Source: Candidatus Rokuibacteriota bacterium (GTDB lineage Bacteria; Methylomirabilota; Methylomirabilia; Rokubacteriales; CSP1-6). From it: a stretch of DNA of 43,825 nt. The position numbers and the translations under genes were made by a program. How positions within the stretch are numbered: position 1 is the first letter of the stretch; every line of letters begins with the position of its first letter. Shown here one piece after another: positions 9,991 to 18,485 of this stretch. The notes beneath the pieces were generated by a model that saw nothing but the letters and a program-made list of their open reading frames with translations, had not been told where the DNA came from and made no database searches. The stretch is taken from positions 1 to 43,825 of the forward strand of contig QHRW01000016.1 of NCBI GenBank assembly GCA_003220265.1, in the 5' to 3' direction.

Positions 9991-11226
9991 TCACACCTCG
10001 TTCGCCCAGACCTGCGCGAGCGTCTGGCGGCGGCGGAGCAGCCGCAGCGTCCCATCCGGCTCGAGCATGACCTCGGGCGCCTGGGGGTAGGAGTTGTAGT
10101 TGATGGTCGACATGGCGGCGCAGTAGGCGCCGGTGCCGCCCACCACCACGAGATCGCCGATCTGCGGGCGCGGCACGCGCCGCGGCGCCAGCGCCTCGGG
10201 GTCGCCGGGCGCCGGCGTGAGGATGTCGCCCGACTCGCAGCAGGGCCCGACGAAGACCACGTCGGCGGGCGCCCGGCCCTCGGCCACCACGTCGATCGGA
10301 TGCTGCGCGCCGTAGAGCGAGGGCCGCGTCACCTCCGGCATGCCCGTGTCGAGCTTGGCGAAGAGATAGCCGTCGCGCCCGGTGTCCACGACGTCCATGC
10401 ACGTGGCGACGACCGAGCCGGCGGTGGCGACCAGGTACGTCCCGGGCTCGATCTCGAGATGGAGCGCGCGGCCGTCGCGCTCGCGAAACGCCTCGAGCTC
10501 GCGGCGCACGTGGCTGCCGACGTCGACGAGATCCACCGAGGGCTCGCCGGGCATGCGGCCCACCTTGAAGCCGCCGCCGAGGTTGATCGAGGCCACCTCC
10601 GGCAGCTTGGCCACGAGGTCGAGCGTCATCCGCGTCACACGCTTCCAGACCTCCGGCTCCGTGCCGGAGCCGATGTGGCTGTGCAGCCGCGTGATGCGCA
10701 AACTGTGCTTGTCGGCCAGCGTCTTCACGTCGCCGAGATACTCGTGCCAGATGCCGAAGCTGGCCGCCGGCCCCCCCGTGTTGGTGCGCTTCGTGGAGCC
10801 GCTCCCCAGCCCCGCGTTCATCCGCACGGCCACGTCGCGGCCGGGCGCCAGGCGTCCGTATTGCTCGAGCTGGTGCAGCGAGCAGGCGTTGTAGAGCACG
10901 CCCTGCCCGAGGAACTCGGCGAGCCGGGCCGAGGGCATCTGCGACGTGAGCTGGATCTGCGCGGGCGCGAAGCCGGCGCGCAGCGCGCGCTCGACCTCGT
11001 GGTCGCTGGAGGCATCGATGTGCAGGCCGAGCTCGCAGAAGAGCCCGAGGATGCCGTGGTTCGGATTCGCCTTCATGGCGTAGCGCAGCGTGTAGCCGAA
11101 CGGCGCCGGGAATGCCAGCGCGGCGCGCGCGGCCGCCTCCAGGGCGGCGCGCTCGTAGACGTACGTCGGAGTGCCGAAGCGCTGCCGCACCTCGGCGGCG
11201 CGCGCGGCCGTCAGTCCAGTCTTCAC
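9991..11226 (-). CDS. lysA: Diaminopimelate decarboxylase-like PLP enzyme
   Basis: 411 aa fold-type III PLP decarboxylase. Lys52 in LRYAMKANPN is the Schiff-base lysine, HSHIGSGTEP and NLGGGFKVG bind the cofactor phosphate, and GPCCESGD near residue 345 contributes the active-site cysteine from the second subunit. LysA makes lysine from meso-diaminopimelate. The sequence resembles the alanine-racemase/LysA superfamily broadly, so a decarboxylase for another diamino acid cannot be excluded. The GTG at 11226 overlaps the stop of the upstream Gfo/Idh gene (GTGA). The pairing with an oxidoreductase rather than dapF or dapA is a reason for some caution about a lysine-pathway role. Confidence 0.85.
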   Translation of the reverse strand: MKTGLTAARAAEVRQRFGTPTYVYERAALEAAARAALAFPAPFGYTLRYAMKANPNHGILGLFCELGLHIDASSDHEVERALRAGFAPAQIQLTSQMPSARLAEFLGQGVLYNACSLHQLEQYGRLAPGRDVAVRMNAGLGSGSTKRTNTGGPAASFGIWHEYLGDVKTLADKHSLRITRLHSHIGSGTEPEVWKRVTRMTLDLVAKLPEVASINLGGGFKVGRMPGEPSVDLVDVGSHVRRELEAFRERDGRALHLEIEPGTYLVATAGSVVATCMDVVDTGRDGYLFAKLDTGMPEVTRPSLYGAQHPIDVVAEGRAPADVVFVGPCCESGDILTPAPGDPEALAPRRVPRPQIGDLVVVGGTGAYCAAMSTINYNSYPQAPEVMLEPDGTLRLLRRRQTLAQVWANEV

Positions 11227-12269
11227 AGTCCGGCGACCTCCACGGCGCGGCCCTCGGCCATGCTCGTGGCCACCGCGTCGGTGAACTCCATGTAGCAGAC
11301 GCCGTCCTCGAAGCTGGTGCGCGTGATCTTCTCGCGGCCGCGGATGGCGTTGACGAACTCCTCCTCGACGCGCCAGCCGATGCGCTGCTCGGCCGGGATC
11401 GGCACCTCGGCCAGCGCCTTGTCGCCGCGCCGTGCCAGCCACAGCTTCCTGGCGTCCGCCTCCAGCCGCAGCGTGCCGTCGCTGCCGTAGATCCACGCCT
11501 CGTTGGCCGGCCCGAAGGCGGCGATCGCGCTGAAGCGCAGGCGCGCGACGGCGCCGCGCGCGAGGTTGGCGATGATCTCGACGTGATCGGGCACCTTCAC
11601 GTCGTGCCAGGTCCCGCGCTCGTCCTTGCGCCGCGGCACCGCCACCTTGCCGAGCGCCATCACCCGGCGCGCAGGGCCGAGCCAGCGCATCATCGCTTCG
11701 TACCAGATGCCCATGTTCATGACGTTGTGGCCGCTCAGCGTGACGTCCTGCCGCCAGTGCAGCGGCTCGGCGGGATCGGGGAAGCGCGACTGCTGGTTGG
11801 CCTGGATCTCGACGGCGAGCACCTCGTCGATGGTGCCGTCGGATACCAGCCGCGTCAGCGTGCTGTCGACCTCCAGCGTGTGCGGCGCCGGCACGAGCTG
11901 CGCGACCAGGTGCGGCGCGCGCCGCGCGGCGTCCAGCATGCGCCGGCCCTCGGCCGCGTTCATCGCCATGCGTGCCTCGCACAGCACGTGCTTGCCGGCG
12001 GCCAGCGCCGCCAGCGTCAGCTCGCAGTGCATGTTCGGCCACGTGCCGATGCACACGGCATCGACGTCGGGCGCGGTCACGACCTCCCGCCAGTCGCCGT
12101 GCACCCGGGCGATGCCGAACTCCTTGGCGACCCGCTCGCCCGACTCCTTGCTGCGGTTGGCCACGGCCGTCAGCTCGACGCCCGGCTGGGCCTTGAGCTT
12201 GGGGATGTGATGACGGCGGGTGTTGTTGCCGGCGCCCACGAACCCTACGCGGAGCTTGCTGTCAGCCAT
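11223..12269 (-). CDS. Gfo/Idh/MocA family NAD(P)-dependent oxidoreductase
   Basis: 348 aa. The Rossmann motif VGFVGAGNNTRRHHIPKL opens the protein, GTWPNMHCELTLAALAAGKH and VLCEARMAMN near residues 75-100 are the family's EKP-loop region (here E-A-R instead of the usual E-K-P), and a GFO/IDH C-terminal beta-sheet domain follows (NMGIWYEAMMRWLG). The altered loop removes the lysine that usually acts in catalysis, so dehydrogenase activity is uncertain. ATG 12269 is chosen because the Rossmann strand starts seven residues later. It is upstream of and overlapping lysA. The substrate, probably a sugar-like or cyclic polyol compound by family, is not readable. Confidence 0.85.
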   Translation of the reverse strand: MADSKLRVGFVGAGNNTRRHHIPKLKAQPGVELTAVANRSKESGERVAKEFGIARVHGDWREVVTAPDVDAVCIGTWPNMHCELTLAALAAGKHVLCEARMAMNAAEGRRMLDAARRAPHLVAQLVPAPHTLEVDSTLTRLVSDGTIDEVLAVEIQANQQSRFPDPAEPLHWRQDVTLSGHNVMNMGIWYEAMMRWLGPARRVMALGKVAVPRRKDERGTWHDVKVPDHVEIIANLARGAVARLRFSAIAAFGPANEAWIYGSDGTLRLEADARKLWLARRGDKALAEVPIPAEQRIGWRVEEEFVNAIRGREKITRTSFEDGVCYMEFTDAVATSMAEGRAVEVAGL

Positions 12270-12360
12270 GGCCGCACATGGTAACAGATGGCGGCCGTGG
12301 CGCGCCGGTGGCCCGCCGTGCGACGAGGCTCGCCAAGCGTGCAGGGAAAAACGTTGCATA

Positions 12361-12381
12361 GCCCCCGGGCGGGCCGGGGGC
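12361..12381. repeat. GC-rich hairpin upstream of the GvpA-like gene
   Basis: Perfect 8-bp stem (GCCCCCGG / CCGGGGGC) with a 5-base loop, between the Gfo/Idh start and the GvpA-like frame. It is not followed by a T-run, so it is a weak terminator candidate at best. It could equally be a 5' leader structure. Confidence 0.4.
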
Positions 12382-12388
12382 ACTGCAC

Positions 12389-12856
12389 TTGCAACCCTCG
12401 ATCGCCATGAAAGCTCGAAGGGGTTCGGCTGGTTCGCGAGCGATGGTCGTGAAGGCGCCTACCGATGTCGTGGACGTGCTGGACCGGGTGCTCGACCGCG
12501 GCATCGTGATCGATGCGTGGCTGCGGGTTTCCGTGATGGGACTGACGCTCGTGGACGTCGACGCCCGCGTCGTGGTGGCGTCGATTCGCACGTACGTCCG
12601 CGATGGTGACGCCGTCGCGGGCCGCGGCAGCATGGCGCGGTCCGGCCCGAGCCCGATCCCGGCAAAACGCCTGCCCGCCGCGCGGCGCCGCCGCGCCCGG
12701 CGGCAGCCAACAGCCCCGGCGAAGGTCATGCTCCGATGCGCCGAGGGGTGCACCTTTTTACGCGCATCGCAGAAGTCGCCCGTCCGCTGCCCGTCCGACC
12801 GCTCGCGGCGCTGCGCCGTGACGGCCGTGGAGTCAGGGCAGGCAGGGCTCCAGTAG
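12389..12856 (+). CDS. GvpA/GvpJ-like gas vesicle protein, isolated
   Basis: The frame contains an unmistakable GvpA/J core: DVLDRVLDRGIVIDAWLRVS, then VMGLTLVDVDARVVVASI and RTYVRD, covering roughly 45 residues of helix-strand-strand-helix that form the gas-vesicle rib. ATG 12389, 12407 and 12443 are possible starts, none with a good ribosome-binding site; 12443 puts the core nearest to the N-terminus, as in GvpA. After the core the frame runs on for ~80 residues of low-complexity, Arg- and Ala-rich sequence and overlaps the 3' end of argD by 24 bases. No gvpF, gvpN, gvpL or second gvpA is in the window. It is either a lone member with another role or a cluster remnant. Confidence 0.7.
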   Translation: MQPSIAMKARRGSAGSRAMVVKAPTDVVDVLDRVLDRGIVIDAWLRVSVMGLTLVDVDARVVVASIRTYVRDGDAVAGRGSMARSGPSPIPAKRLPAARRRRARRQPTAPAKVMLRCAEGCTFLRASQKSPVRCPSDRSRRCAVTAVESGQAGLQ

Positions 12857-13993
12857 CTTCAGCATCTCGTCGATCTCGCCCGGCGTGACGCTCAGCGCGG
12901 GCATGAACCGCAGCGTGTCGGGCCGTGGCGCGTTGACGATCAGCCCCCGCTCGAGCGCCGCCTCGACCACCTTCGCCGCATCCCCACGCCGCAGTGCCAG
13001 TGCCAGCAGCAGCCCGCGGCCGCGGACCTCGCCGTGGCCGAGGCCCGCCGACAGCCCGCGGAGCCGCGCGGCCAGATAGTCGCCGGCGGCACGCACGGCG
13101 GCCAGGAACTCCGGCCGCCGCACGGTCTCCAGCACGGCGCAGCCGACCGCCGTCATCAGCGCGGAGCCGTTGAAGGTGCCGCCCTGGTCGCCCGGCTCGA
13201 AGCAGCTCGCCTCCGCGCCGGCCACCAGCGCGGCCAGCGGCACGCCACCACCGAGCTGCTTGCCGAGCGTGAGGATGTCGGGCTGCACGCCGGCGTGCTC
13301 GAAGCCGTAGAGACGGCCCGTGCGGCCGACGCCCGTCTGGATCTCGTCCAGGATCAGCAGCACGCCGCGCGCGCGCGTGAGCTCGCGCACGCCGCGCAGG
13401 AATTCGTCGGTCGCCTCCACCACGCCGGCCTCGCCCTGGATCGGCTCCAGCATGACGGCCACGGTGCGCTCGGTGACGGCGGCGGCGACGGCGTCGAGGT
13501 CGTTGAACGGCACCTTGACGAAGCCCGGCACCTTCGGCTCGAACAGCGGCTCGAAAGCCGGCTTGCCGGAGGCCGACATCGTGGCCAGCGTGCGGCCGTG
13601 GAAGGCGCCGTGCATGGTGACGATCTCGTAGGCGCCGCCGCGGTGCTTCTGGCCCCACTTGCGCGCGAGCTTGATGGCGCCCTCGTTGGCCTCCGCGCCG
13701 CTGTTGCAGAAGAACACGTCGCGCAGGCCGCTCGTCTCGGCGACCAGCGTGGCCAGGCGGGCCATGGGCGCGTTATAGAACGAGGGGCTGCAGTTGATCA
13801 GGCGCGCCCCCTGCTCCTCGAGCGCGCGGCGCATGACGGGATGGCTGTGGCCCAGGCAGTTCACCGCCCAGCCTTGCACGAAGTCGAGATACTGGCGGCC
13901 CTCGCTGTCGCGCAGCCACGAGCCCTCGCCCTCGACCATCACGATCGGCGGCCGAGCCGTCACCTTCATCACGTGCTCCACGCTCTCGCGCAT
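12833..13993 (-). CDS. argD: Acetylornithine aminotransferase (ArgD-type class III aminotransferase)
   Basis: 386 aa, complete. Class III aminotransferase features: [17 protein letters not shown] near residue 97, [19 protein letters not shown] near 127, [10 protein letters not shown] near 182, [13 protein letters not shown] near 214 and the PLP lysine Lys245 in [11 protein letters not shown]. The length and the [16 protein letters not shown] pattern fit ArgD/AstC, which transfers the amino group between N-acetylornithine and 2-oxoglutarate in arginine synthesis (and may serve N-succinyl-diaminopimelate in lysine synthesis). No other arg genes are adjacent. It diverges from aroC across ~100 bases that contain several GATC-rich short inverted repeats but no promoter that I can assign with confidence. 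Confidence 0.9.
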   Translation of the reverse strand: MRESVEHVMKVTARPPIVMVEGEGSWLRDSEGRQYLDFVQGWAVNCLGHSHPVMRRALEEQGARLINCSPSFYNAPMARLATLVAETSGLRDVFFCNSGAEANEGAIKLARKWGQKHRGGAYEIVTMHGAFHGRTLATMSASGKPAFEPLFEPKVPGFVKVPFNDLDAVAAAVTERTVAVMLEPIQGEAGVVEATDEFLRGVRELTRARGVLLILDEIQTGVGRTGRLYGFEHAGVQPDILTLGKQLGGGVPLAALVAGAEASCFEPGDQGGTFNGSALMTAVGCAVLETVRRPEFLAAVRAAGDYLAARLRGLSAGLGHGEVRGRGLLLALALRRGDAAKVVEAALERGLIVNAPRPDTLRFMPALSVTPGEIDEMLKLLEPCLP

Positions 13994-14097
13994 GGCGATG
14001 TTCCTCCGGCCGCCATCGTGCGGGGCCGTGCGCCGCCGGGCAAATCAATGATCCTGATCGTCTCGATCAAAGGACGTGATGCGTTATCCTCGGGGAC

Positions 14098-15192
14098 GTG
14101 GGCAACACCTGGGGTCAGCTCTTCCGCGTGACGACGTGGGGCGAGTCGCACGGCGCCGCCATCGGCGCCGTCGTCGACGGCTGCCCGCCGCGGCTGCCGC
14201 TGTCCGAGGCCGACATCCAGCCCGACCTCGATCGACGGGTGCCCGGGCAGAGCGCGCTCACGACGCAGCGCAAGGAGACGGACACCGTCAAGATCCTCTC
14301 GGGCGTCTTCGACGGCCTCACGCTCGGCACGCCGATCAGCCTCGAGATGCCCAACCTGGACATGCGGCCCGGCGACTACCAGGAGGTGCGCGAGAAGTAC
14401 CGGCCGAGCCACGCCGACTACACCTACGAGGCCAAGTACGGCGTGCGCGACTGGCGCGGCGGCGGCCGCACGAGCGCGCGCGAGACGGCGGGGCGCGTGG
14501 CGGCCGGCGCCATCGCGCGCAAGCTGCTGGCCGAGCGCTTCGGCGTGCTCGTGGTCGCGTGGGTGTCGAAGGTGGGCACGCTCGGCGTGGACTGCGACGC
14601 CGAGAAGGTCACGCGCCAGCAGGTGGACGCCACGCCGATCCGCTGTCCCGACCTCGCCACGGCCGAGCGGATGATCGCCGCCGTGGAGGCGGTGCGCAAG
14701 GACGGCGACTCGCTCGGCGGCATCGTGACGTGCGCCGTGCGCGGCTGCCCGCCGGGCTGGGGCGAGCCCGTGTTCGATCGCCTGGAGGCCGACCTCGCCA
14801 AAGCCGTGATGAGCCTGCCGGCCAGCAAGGGCTTCGAGATCGGCTCCGGCTTCGCCGGCACCGACCTGCGCGGCTCGCAGCACAACGACGAGTTCTACAT
14901 GGAGGGAGGCCGCGTCCGCACGCGCACCAACCGCTCGGGCGGCGTGCAGGGCGGCATCACCAACGGCGAGACGATCGTCTTCCGCGTCGCCTTCAAGCCG
15001 ACCGCCACGATCATGCGCGAGCAGAACACGGTCAGCGTGGCGCACGAGGACACCACCATCAAGGGCCGCGGCCGCCACGACCCCTGCGTGCTCCCGCGCG
15101 CGGTGCCGATGGTGGAGGCGATGGCCACGCTCGTGCTGGCCGATCACGCGCTCCGGCAGCAGGTGAATGAGCCTGACCACCGGCGTTCGTGA
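14098..15192 (+). CDS. aroC: Chorismate synthase
   Basis: 364 aa, starting at GTG 14098. Signature blocks are all present: WGESHG at residues 14-19, [20 protein letters not shown] near 122-141, and [15 protein letters not shown] near 280. The enzyme uses reduced FMN to convert 5-enolpyruvylshikimate-3-phosphate to chorismate, the last step of the shikimate pathway. No other aro genes flank it. Its last 26 bases overlap the start of a 2OG-Fe(II) oxygenase remnant in another frame. This is a housekeeping gene and gives a reliable anchor that the window is chromosomal. Confidence 0.97.
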   Translation: MGNTWGQLFRVTTWGESHGAAIGAVVDGCPPRLPLSEADIQPDLDRRVPGQSALTTQRKETDTVKILSGVFDGLTLGTPISLEMPNLDMRPGDYQEVREKYRPSHADYTYEAKYGVRDWRGGGRTSARETAGRVAAGAIARKLLAERFGVLVVAWVSKVGTLGVDCDAEKVTRQQVDATPIRCPDLATAERMIAAVEAVRKDGDSLGGIVTCAVRGCPPGWGEPVFDRLEADLAKAVMSLPASKGFEIGSGFAGTDLRGSQHNDEFYMEGGRVRTRTNRSGGVQGGITNGETIVFRVAFKPTATIMREQNTVSVAHEDTTIKGRGRHDPCVLPRAVPMVEAMATLVLADHALRQQVNEPDHRRS

Positions 15193-15449
15193 CTACCTCG
15201 GCGCCGCGTTCCGGTGGCAACGCGGCCGCCAGAAGACCGGTCGAGCGCGGGCGACACTACCGTCTCAACATCGTCGTCAAGCGCTCACAGGCGGGCGGCG
15301 AGTTCGTCTGCGCGGCGCCGCTGTTCGCCTCCCGGCGCGTGAACCTGTTCCGGTCCGACGCCTGCGAGCACAGCGTCACGCGCGTCGTCGGCGGCAGTCG
15401 GTACGTGCTGTCCATCGGCTGGGTCCTCCCGCGCCGGGTCAGCTGCTGA
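15167..15449 (+). pseudogene. 2OG-Fe(II) oxygenase-like gene, internally deleted and frameshifted
   Basis: Two pieces in different frames look like the ends of one gene. An ATG at 15167 opens [19 protein letters not shown], and after about 20 codons the frame turns to Arg-rich noise. From about 15237 a second frame reads GRHYRLNIVVKRSQAGGEFV, then RRVNLFRSDACEHSVTRVVG and SRYVLSIGWVLP up to TGA 15449, matching the C-terminal half of 2OG-Fe(II)/prolyl-hydroxylase-like proteins (the distal His before V-x-x-V and the SRYxLSIGW strand). The middle, including the H-x-D iron ligands, is missing. The 5' piece overlaps aroC by 26 bases and the 3' end overlaps the convergent thioredoxin-like gene by 11. 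Confidence 0.55.
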
Positions 15450-16170
15450 GTACCCGCCGCTCGTAGAGGGCGCTGAGAATCTCGTCCACGCCCGCCGAGG
15501 CCCACAGGTCGAAGAAGGGCGACTGCTGCATGGCCAGGAACTCGCGACCGTCGCGCGCCTTGCGGTCGGCGTCGCTCTCACCGGCCCGCGCCTTCTGCAT
15601 GTGGCCGCGCACCGTGTCCTTGCGGTAGATGGCCGGGTACTCCAGATAGCGGTAGAGCAGCCGGAAGTCCTTCGTGTAGATACCGACGGCCGGCAGCGAC
15701 GCGAATTCGCCCCCGTTCTTGGCGTTCATGAACTCCAGCATGAGGTCGTGGTTGCCGTCGGGCGCCACGGCGGGATCGGGACGCCGGCGGTCGAGGATCT
15801 TCTTGCCGTCGCGGTTGAAGATGCGCAGCTCGAGGCCGCCCGCCTCGGCCAGGCGCTGCAGGATCGGAACGTCGCGGCGGCAGTCCGACGACCAGTCCTC
15901 GGAGATCACGAGGATCTTCGCGGGGCCGTCGGGCTGGGCGGCGAGCCACTTGATGGCGGCCACCTGGTAGTCGGCCAGCTTGGTGCGCGCGTAGCGCTCG
16001 CGGAACACGGCGCTGTTGTCCTTGCGCGGGCCGCCGATGGAGCCGGCGTCGGGGTGATAGGCGCTGAAGCCTTCTCGCGCGAGGTTCTCGGGCGTGCCGA
16101 CGTACTTCACGTACTCGTCGAACGTCATGCCCTTGGCAAACCGCTGGGGAGTGACGACGCTCTGGCTCAT
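15439..16170 (-). CDS. Thioredoxin-family protein with a single active-site cysteine
   Basis: 243 aa, no signal peptide. The thioredoxin-fold strand KILVISEDWSSDCRRDVP (residues 85-102) is in the place of W-C-x-x-C, but the first cysteine is serine, leaving only Cys97. RIFNRDGKKI and the cis-proline region SLPAVGIYTKDF follow. Proteins of this kind are usually annotated simply as thioredoxin family; with a single cysteine it could act as a monothiol or glutathionylated protein rather than a dithiol reductase. Its ATG overlaps the stop of the YcaQ-like glycosylase gene (ATGA), so the two are one transcription unit, possibly with a shared stress role. Confidence 0.8.
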   Translation of the reverse strand: MSQSVVTPQRFAKGMTFDEYVKYVGTPENLAREGFSAYHPDAGSIGGPRKDNSAVFRERYARTKLADYQVAAIKWLAAQPDGPAKILVISEDWSSDCRRDVPILQRLAEAGGLELRIFNRDGKKILDRRRPDPAVAPDGNHDLMLEFMNAKNGGEFASLPAVGIYTKDFRLLYRYLEYPAIYRKDTVRGHMQKARAGESDADRKARDGREFLAMQQSPFFDLWASAGVDEILSALYERRVLSS

Positions 16171-17462
16171 GCGTTCCTCCTGGAGGCTTCCGAAGATACC
16201 AGCATCCGCGACAGGGGCGCTCGCAGCCGATGCGGGGTCACCCGGCGCAGGACGACGTCGTCGCCGCCGACGAACGTGGCGAGCGAATGCAGCGCATCGG
16301 CCACGCCGGCCAGCGCCGCTTCCTGCTCGACCGTGCCGTCACCCGTCGGCGCGGCGGCGCCCGCCGCAAACCACGGCTCGAAGTGCACGTGACGGACTTC
16401 CAGCCGGCGCTCGGCGCGGTGGGCCTTGGCGTCCACGCGGCCGACGAAGCGGCCGTCGTGCAGGATCGGCAGCGTGTAGTAGCCGTGCACGCGCTTGGGG
16501 CCGGGCGTGTAGACCTCGATGCGGTAGTCGAAGCCGAACAGCCGGGCCACCCGCTGGCGATACCACAGGAGCGAGTCGAACGGCGCCAGCAGCGTGGTCC
16601 CGCGCGAGACGACGGGCAGCCGGCGCGCGCGGGCCAGCGCGGGCAGGTCACGCGTCAGCGCATACCAGCGCGCCGCGGAGCCCTCGACCGCAACCTCGGT
16701 GACCTCGCCGTGCTCGACCAGCTCCCGCAGCGCCGCGCGCCGAACGCCGGGGCCGAAGCGCGGAAACGTCATGTAGCCTGTCAGGTCCTGCTCCGTCGCC
16801 GCGCCCATCGCGTGCAACGACCGCTCGACGTGCCAGCGCCGGAACGTTTCCGCGGAAACGTCCTCGCAGCCGTTGACGCCGGGCAGGCAGCGCTCCAGCA
16901 AATCGAAGCGCTTGTTGAAGTGCTGGCGCGAATGCACGGTCAACGCACCGGTCATCCACAGATAGTGGAAGGCGTGCTGGACGGGCTTCCACGACCACCA
17001 GCCGCTCTTGCCCGACGGGCGCCGGCCTTCGAAGTCGGCGTGGGCCATCGGGCCGGTGGACGCGACGGTCTCCCTGACCCGCGTGAGGACCTTGGCGTTG
17101 CGCCGCAGCCAGTCGGACCAGCCGGTGTGGCGGACGCGATAGTCCAGCATCGCGCGCCGCCACCACGGCAGCATCGTGGTGGGCACCAGGCAGGCGGCGT
17201 GCGCCCAGTATTCGAACAGCAGCCGACGGCGATACACCACGCGGTCGAGCCACGCGCGATCGTAGGGCCCGAAGCGCGCCCACACGGCCAGGTAGTGGGC
17301 CCGCTCCAGCACGTTGATCGAGTCGAGCTGCAGCCCCCCGACGTCCTCCACGAAGCGCAGGAGCCGCCGCGTGGTCAGCGGGAGCGCCCGGGGCCGGGTC
17401 AGGTGCTGGCGCTCGAGGAAGAGCGCGGTGACGGCGCGCAGCGGGAACGCACGGGGCGGCAT
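16167..17462 (-). CDS. ycaQ: YcaQ/AlkX-type DNA glycosylase (winged-helix HTH_42 family)
   Basis: 431 aa. The family (E. coli YcaQ/AlkX, Streptomyces AlkZ) unhooks interstrand DNA crosslinks and removes N7-alkylated bases. The catalytic Q-x-D motif is visible as Gln45-Leu-Asp47 in VGGLQLDSINVLERAHY. WARFGPY, YWAHAACLVP, and the C-terminal winged-helix parts LAPFDSLLWYRQRVARLFGF and RVHGYYTLPIL are typical. ATG 17462 is used; codons further upstream are low complexity. Downstream it is coupled to the single-cysteine thioredoxin-like protein. The divergent SdpI-like gene starts 50 bases away, so both promoters must lie in or near that short gap. Confidence 0.88.
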   Translation of the reverse strand: MPPRAFPLRAVTALFLERQHLTRPRALPLTTRRLLRFVEDVGGLQLDSINVLERAHYLAVWARFGPYDRAWLDRVVYRRRLLFEYWAHAACLVPTTMLPWWRRAMLDYRVRHTGWSDWLRRNAKVLTRVRETVASTGPMAHADFEGRRPSGKSGWWSWKPVQHAFHYLWMTGALTVHSRQHFNKRFDLLERCLPGVNGCEDVSAETFRRWHVERSLHAMGAATEQDLTGYMTFPRFGPGVRRAALRELVEHGEVTEVAVEGSAARWYALTRDLPALARARRLPVVSRGTTLLAPFDSLLWYRQRVARLFGFDYRIEVYTPGPKRVHGYYTLPILHDGRFVGRVDAKAHRAERRLEVRHVHFEPWFAAGAAAPTGDGTVEQEAALAGVADALHSLATFVGGDDVVLRRVTPHRLRAPLSRMLVSSEASRRNA

Positions 17463-17511
17463 TCCCCGGAGCCTACCACCGCGGCCAGTCGGGGCGCGGT
17501 AGGATGGCAGC

Positions 17512-17856
17512 ATGACGGTCGCCGTCCGCATGCTGATCACGGTCATCATCGTGGCCGTCCTCATGGCTCTCATCGCATTGCCGCTCGCTCTCCGCAAGGT
17601 GCCGCGTAACCGGATCTACGGCGTCCGCACGCGCCGGACACTCGCCGACGACACGGTGTGGTACGACGCAAACGCGTACGGCGGACGGGCCCTGCTGGTC
17701 GCGAGCGGCGTCACGATTGCCGTCGCGCTCGTCTTGTACATGTTCGGACCGCTGCCCGATCATCTGGTTCTGCCGGTCAGCCTGGCCCTGCTCGCCGCGC
17801 CCTCGCTCGCCGCTGCCCTGCTCGCCGTGCGCCACGCCGGGCGGCGTCCGAAGTAG
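17512..17856 (+). CDS. SdpI/YhfL-like small membrane protein
   Basis: 114 aa with three predicted membrane helices (about residues 8-27, 60-78 and 84-105). Between the first two lies KVPRNRIYGVRTRRTLADD, the signature loop of the SdpI family (P-R-N-x-x-Y-G-x-R-T). SdpI of Bacillus is an immunity and signalling membrane protein for a killing factor, but this short form is widespread and its function is unknown. It is followed 20 bases later by a cupin gene on the same strand. Confidence 0.75.
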   Translation: MTVAVRMLITVIIVAVLMALIALPLALRKVPRNRIYGVRTRRTLADDTVWYDANAYGGRALLVASGVTIAVALVLYMFGPLPDHLVLPVSLALLAAPSLAAALLAVRHAGRRPK

Positions 17857-17876
17857 GATAGCGATCGGAGGACCCG

Positions 17877-18242
17877 ATGCGAACGACGACACCGATCAAC
17901 TTCCGCGAGAAGTTCGCGACGTTCAGCGAGCAGTGGTCGCCGAAGATCATCGCGCAGATGAACGACTACCACTTCAAGATCGTGAAGATCCAGGGCGAGT
18001 TCGTCTGGCATCGTCACGCCGAGACGGACGAGGTCTTCATCGTGCTGGACGGCGAGCTCGTCATTCACCTGCGCGATGGCGACGTCACGCTGAGGGCCGG
18101 CGAGATGTACGTGGTCCCCCGTGGCGTCGAGCACAAGCCCGAGGCCAAGGCGGAGTGCCGCATGATGCTCGTGGAGCCTGCCGGCACCCCGAACACCGGC
18201 GACGCCGGCGGCGCTCGCACCGCCGAGGCTACCTGGATCTGA
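17877..18242 (+). CDS. Single-domain cupin protein
   Basis: 121 aa, with a good ribosome-binding site (GGAGG, 6 bases before ATG). The metal-binding cupin motif 1 is [20 protein letters not shown] (His45, His47, Glu52) and motif 2 is [18 protein letters not shown] with the last His near residue 88. Such small cupins bind Fe, Mn or Zn; some isomerise sugars or sense metabolites, but nothing here identifies the substrate. The C-terminal 25 residues are Gly/Ala/Thr-rich and probably flexible. It follows the SdpI-like gene closely and is followed by a stretch containing only the HNH endonuclease remnant. Confidence 0.85.
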   Translation: MRTTTPINFREKFATFSEQWSPKIIAQMNDYHFKIVKIQGEFVWHRHAETDEVFIVLDGELVIHLRDGDVTLRAGEMYVVPRGVEHKPEAKAECRMMLVEPAGTPNTGDAGGARTAEATWI

Positions 18243-18248
18243 CGTTCG

Positions 18249-18485
18249 TCAATGGCCGATCGCCCGTGGGTGGCGGCAAAGCAACACGAGATTCGAGAGC
18301 GTGGTGGGCCACCTTGCGCCCAGTGCCGGATGTGATGGCCTTGCGTGAAGGGCAATCCGCAGCCCGGGAAGCGGCAACCCTGGTCGCGATGCTGGAGGGC
18401 TCGCCTCAGGGCCGGCGCCCCATCACCAGCCGACTCGCATCGCAGGCCAGGCGGCGGGACGTCCCCGCGGGGACGTGTTGGCCGC
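18249..18485 (-). pseudogene. HNH endonuclease (DUF222/13E12-type) remnant
   Basis: The gap 18243-18677 holds no intact gene but a minus-strand ruin. About 18473-18425 reads HVPAGTSRRLACDASRLVM, typical of the region just before the HNH domain. After a deletion and a frame change, about 18410-18308 reads PALRRALQHRDQGCRFPGCG, then LPFTQGHHIRHWAQGG, the HNH core with CxxxxC and HH. Another frame change gives TTLSNLVLLCRHPRAI up to TGA 18249-18251. So at least two frameshifts and one internal deletion separate it from a working gene. Family members are nucleases of repeated elements and are common targets of decay. The rest of the gap, up to 18677, shows nothing assignable. Confidence 0.65.

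Noticed and set aside
13994..14097. Promoters in the argD-aroC gap
   Set aside because: Short GATC-rich repeats are present but no -35/-10 pair with good spacing could be assigned on either strand.
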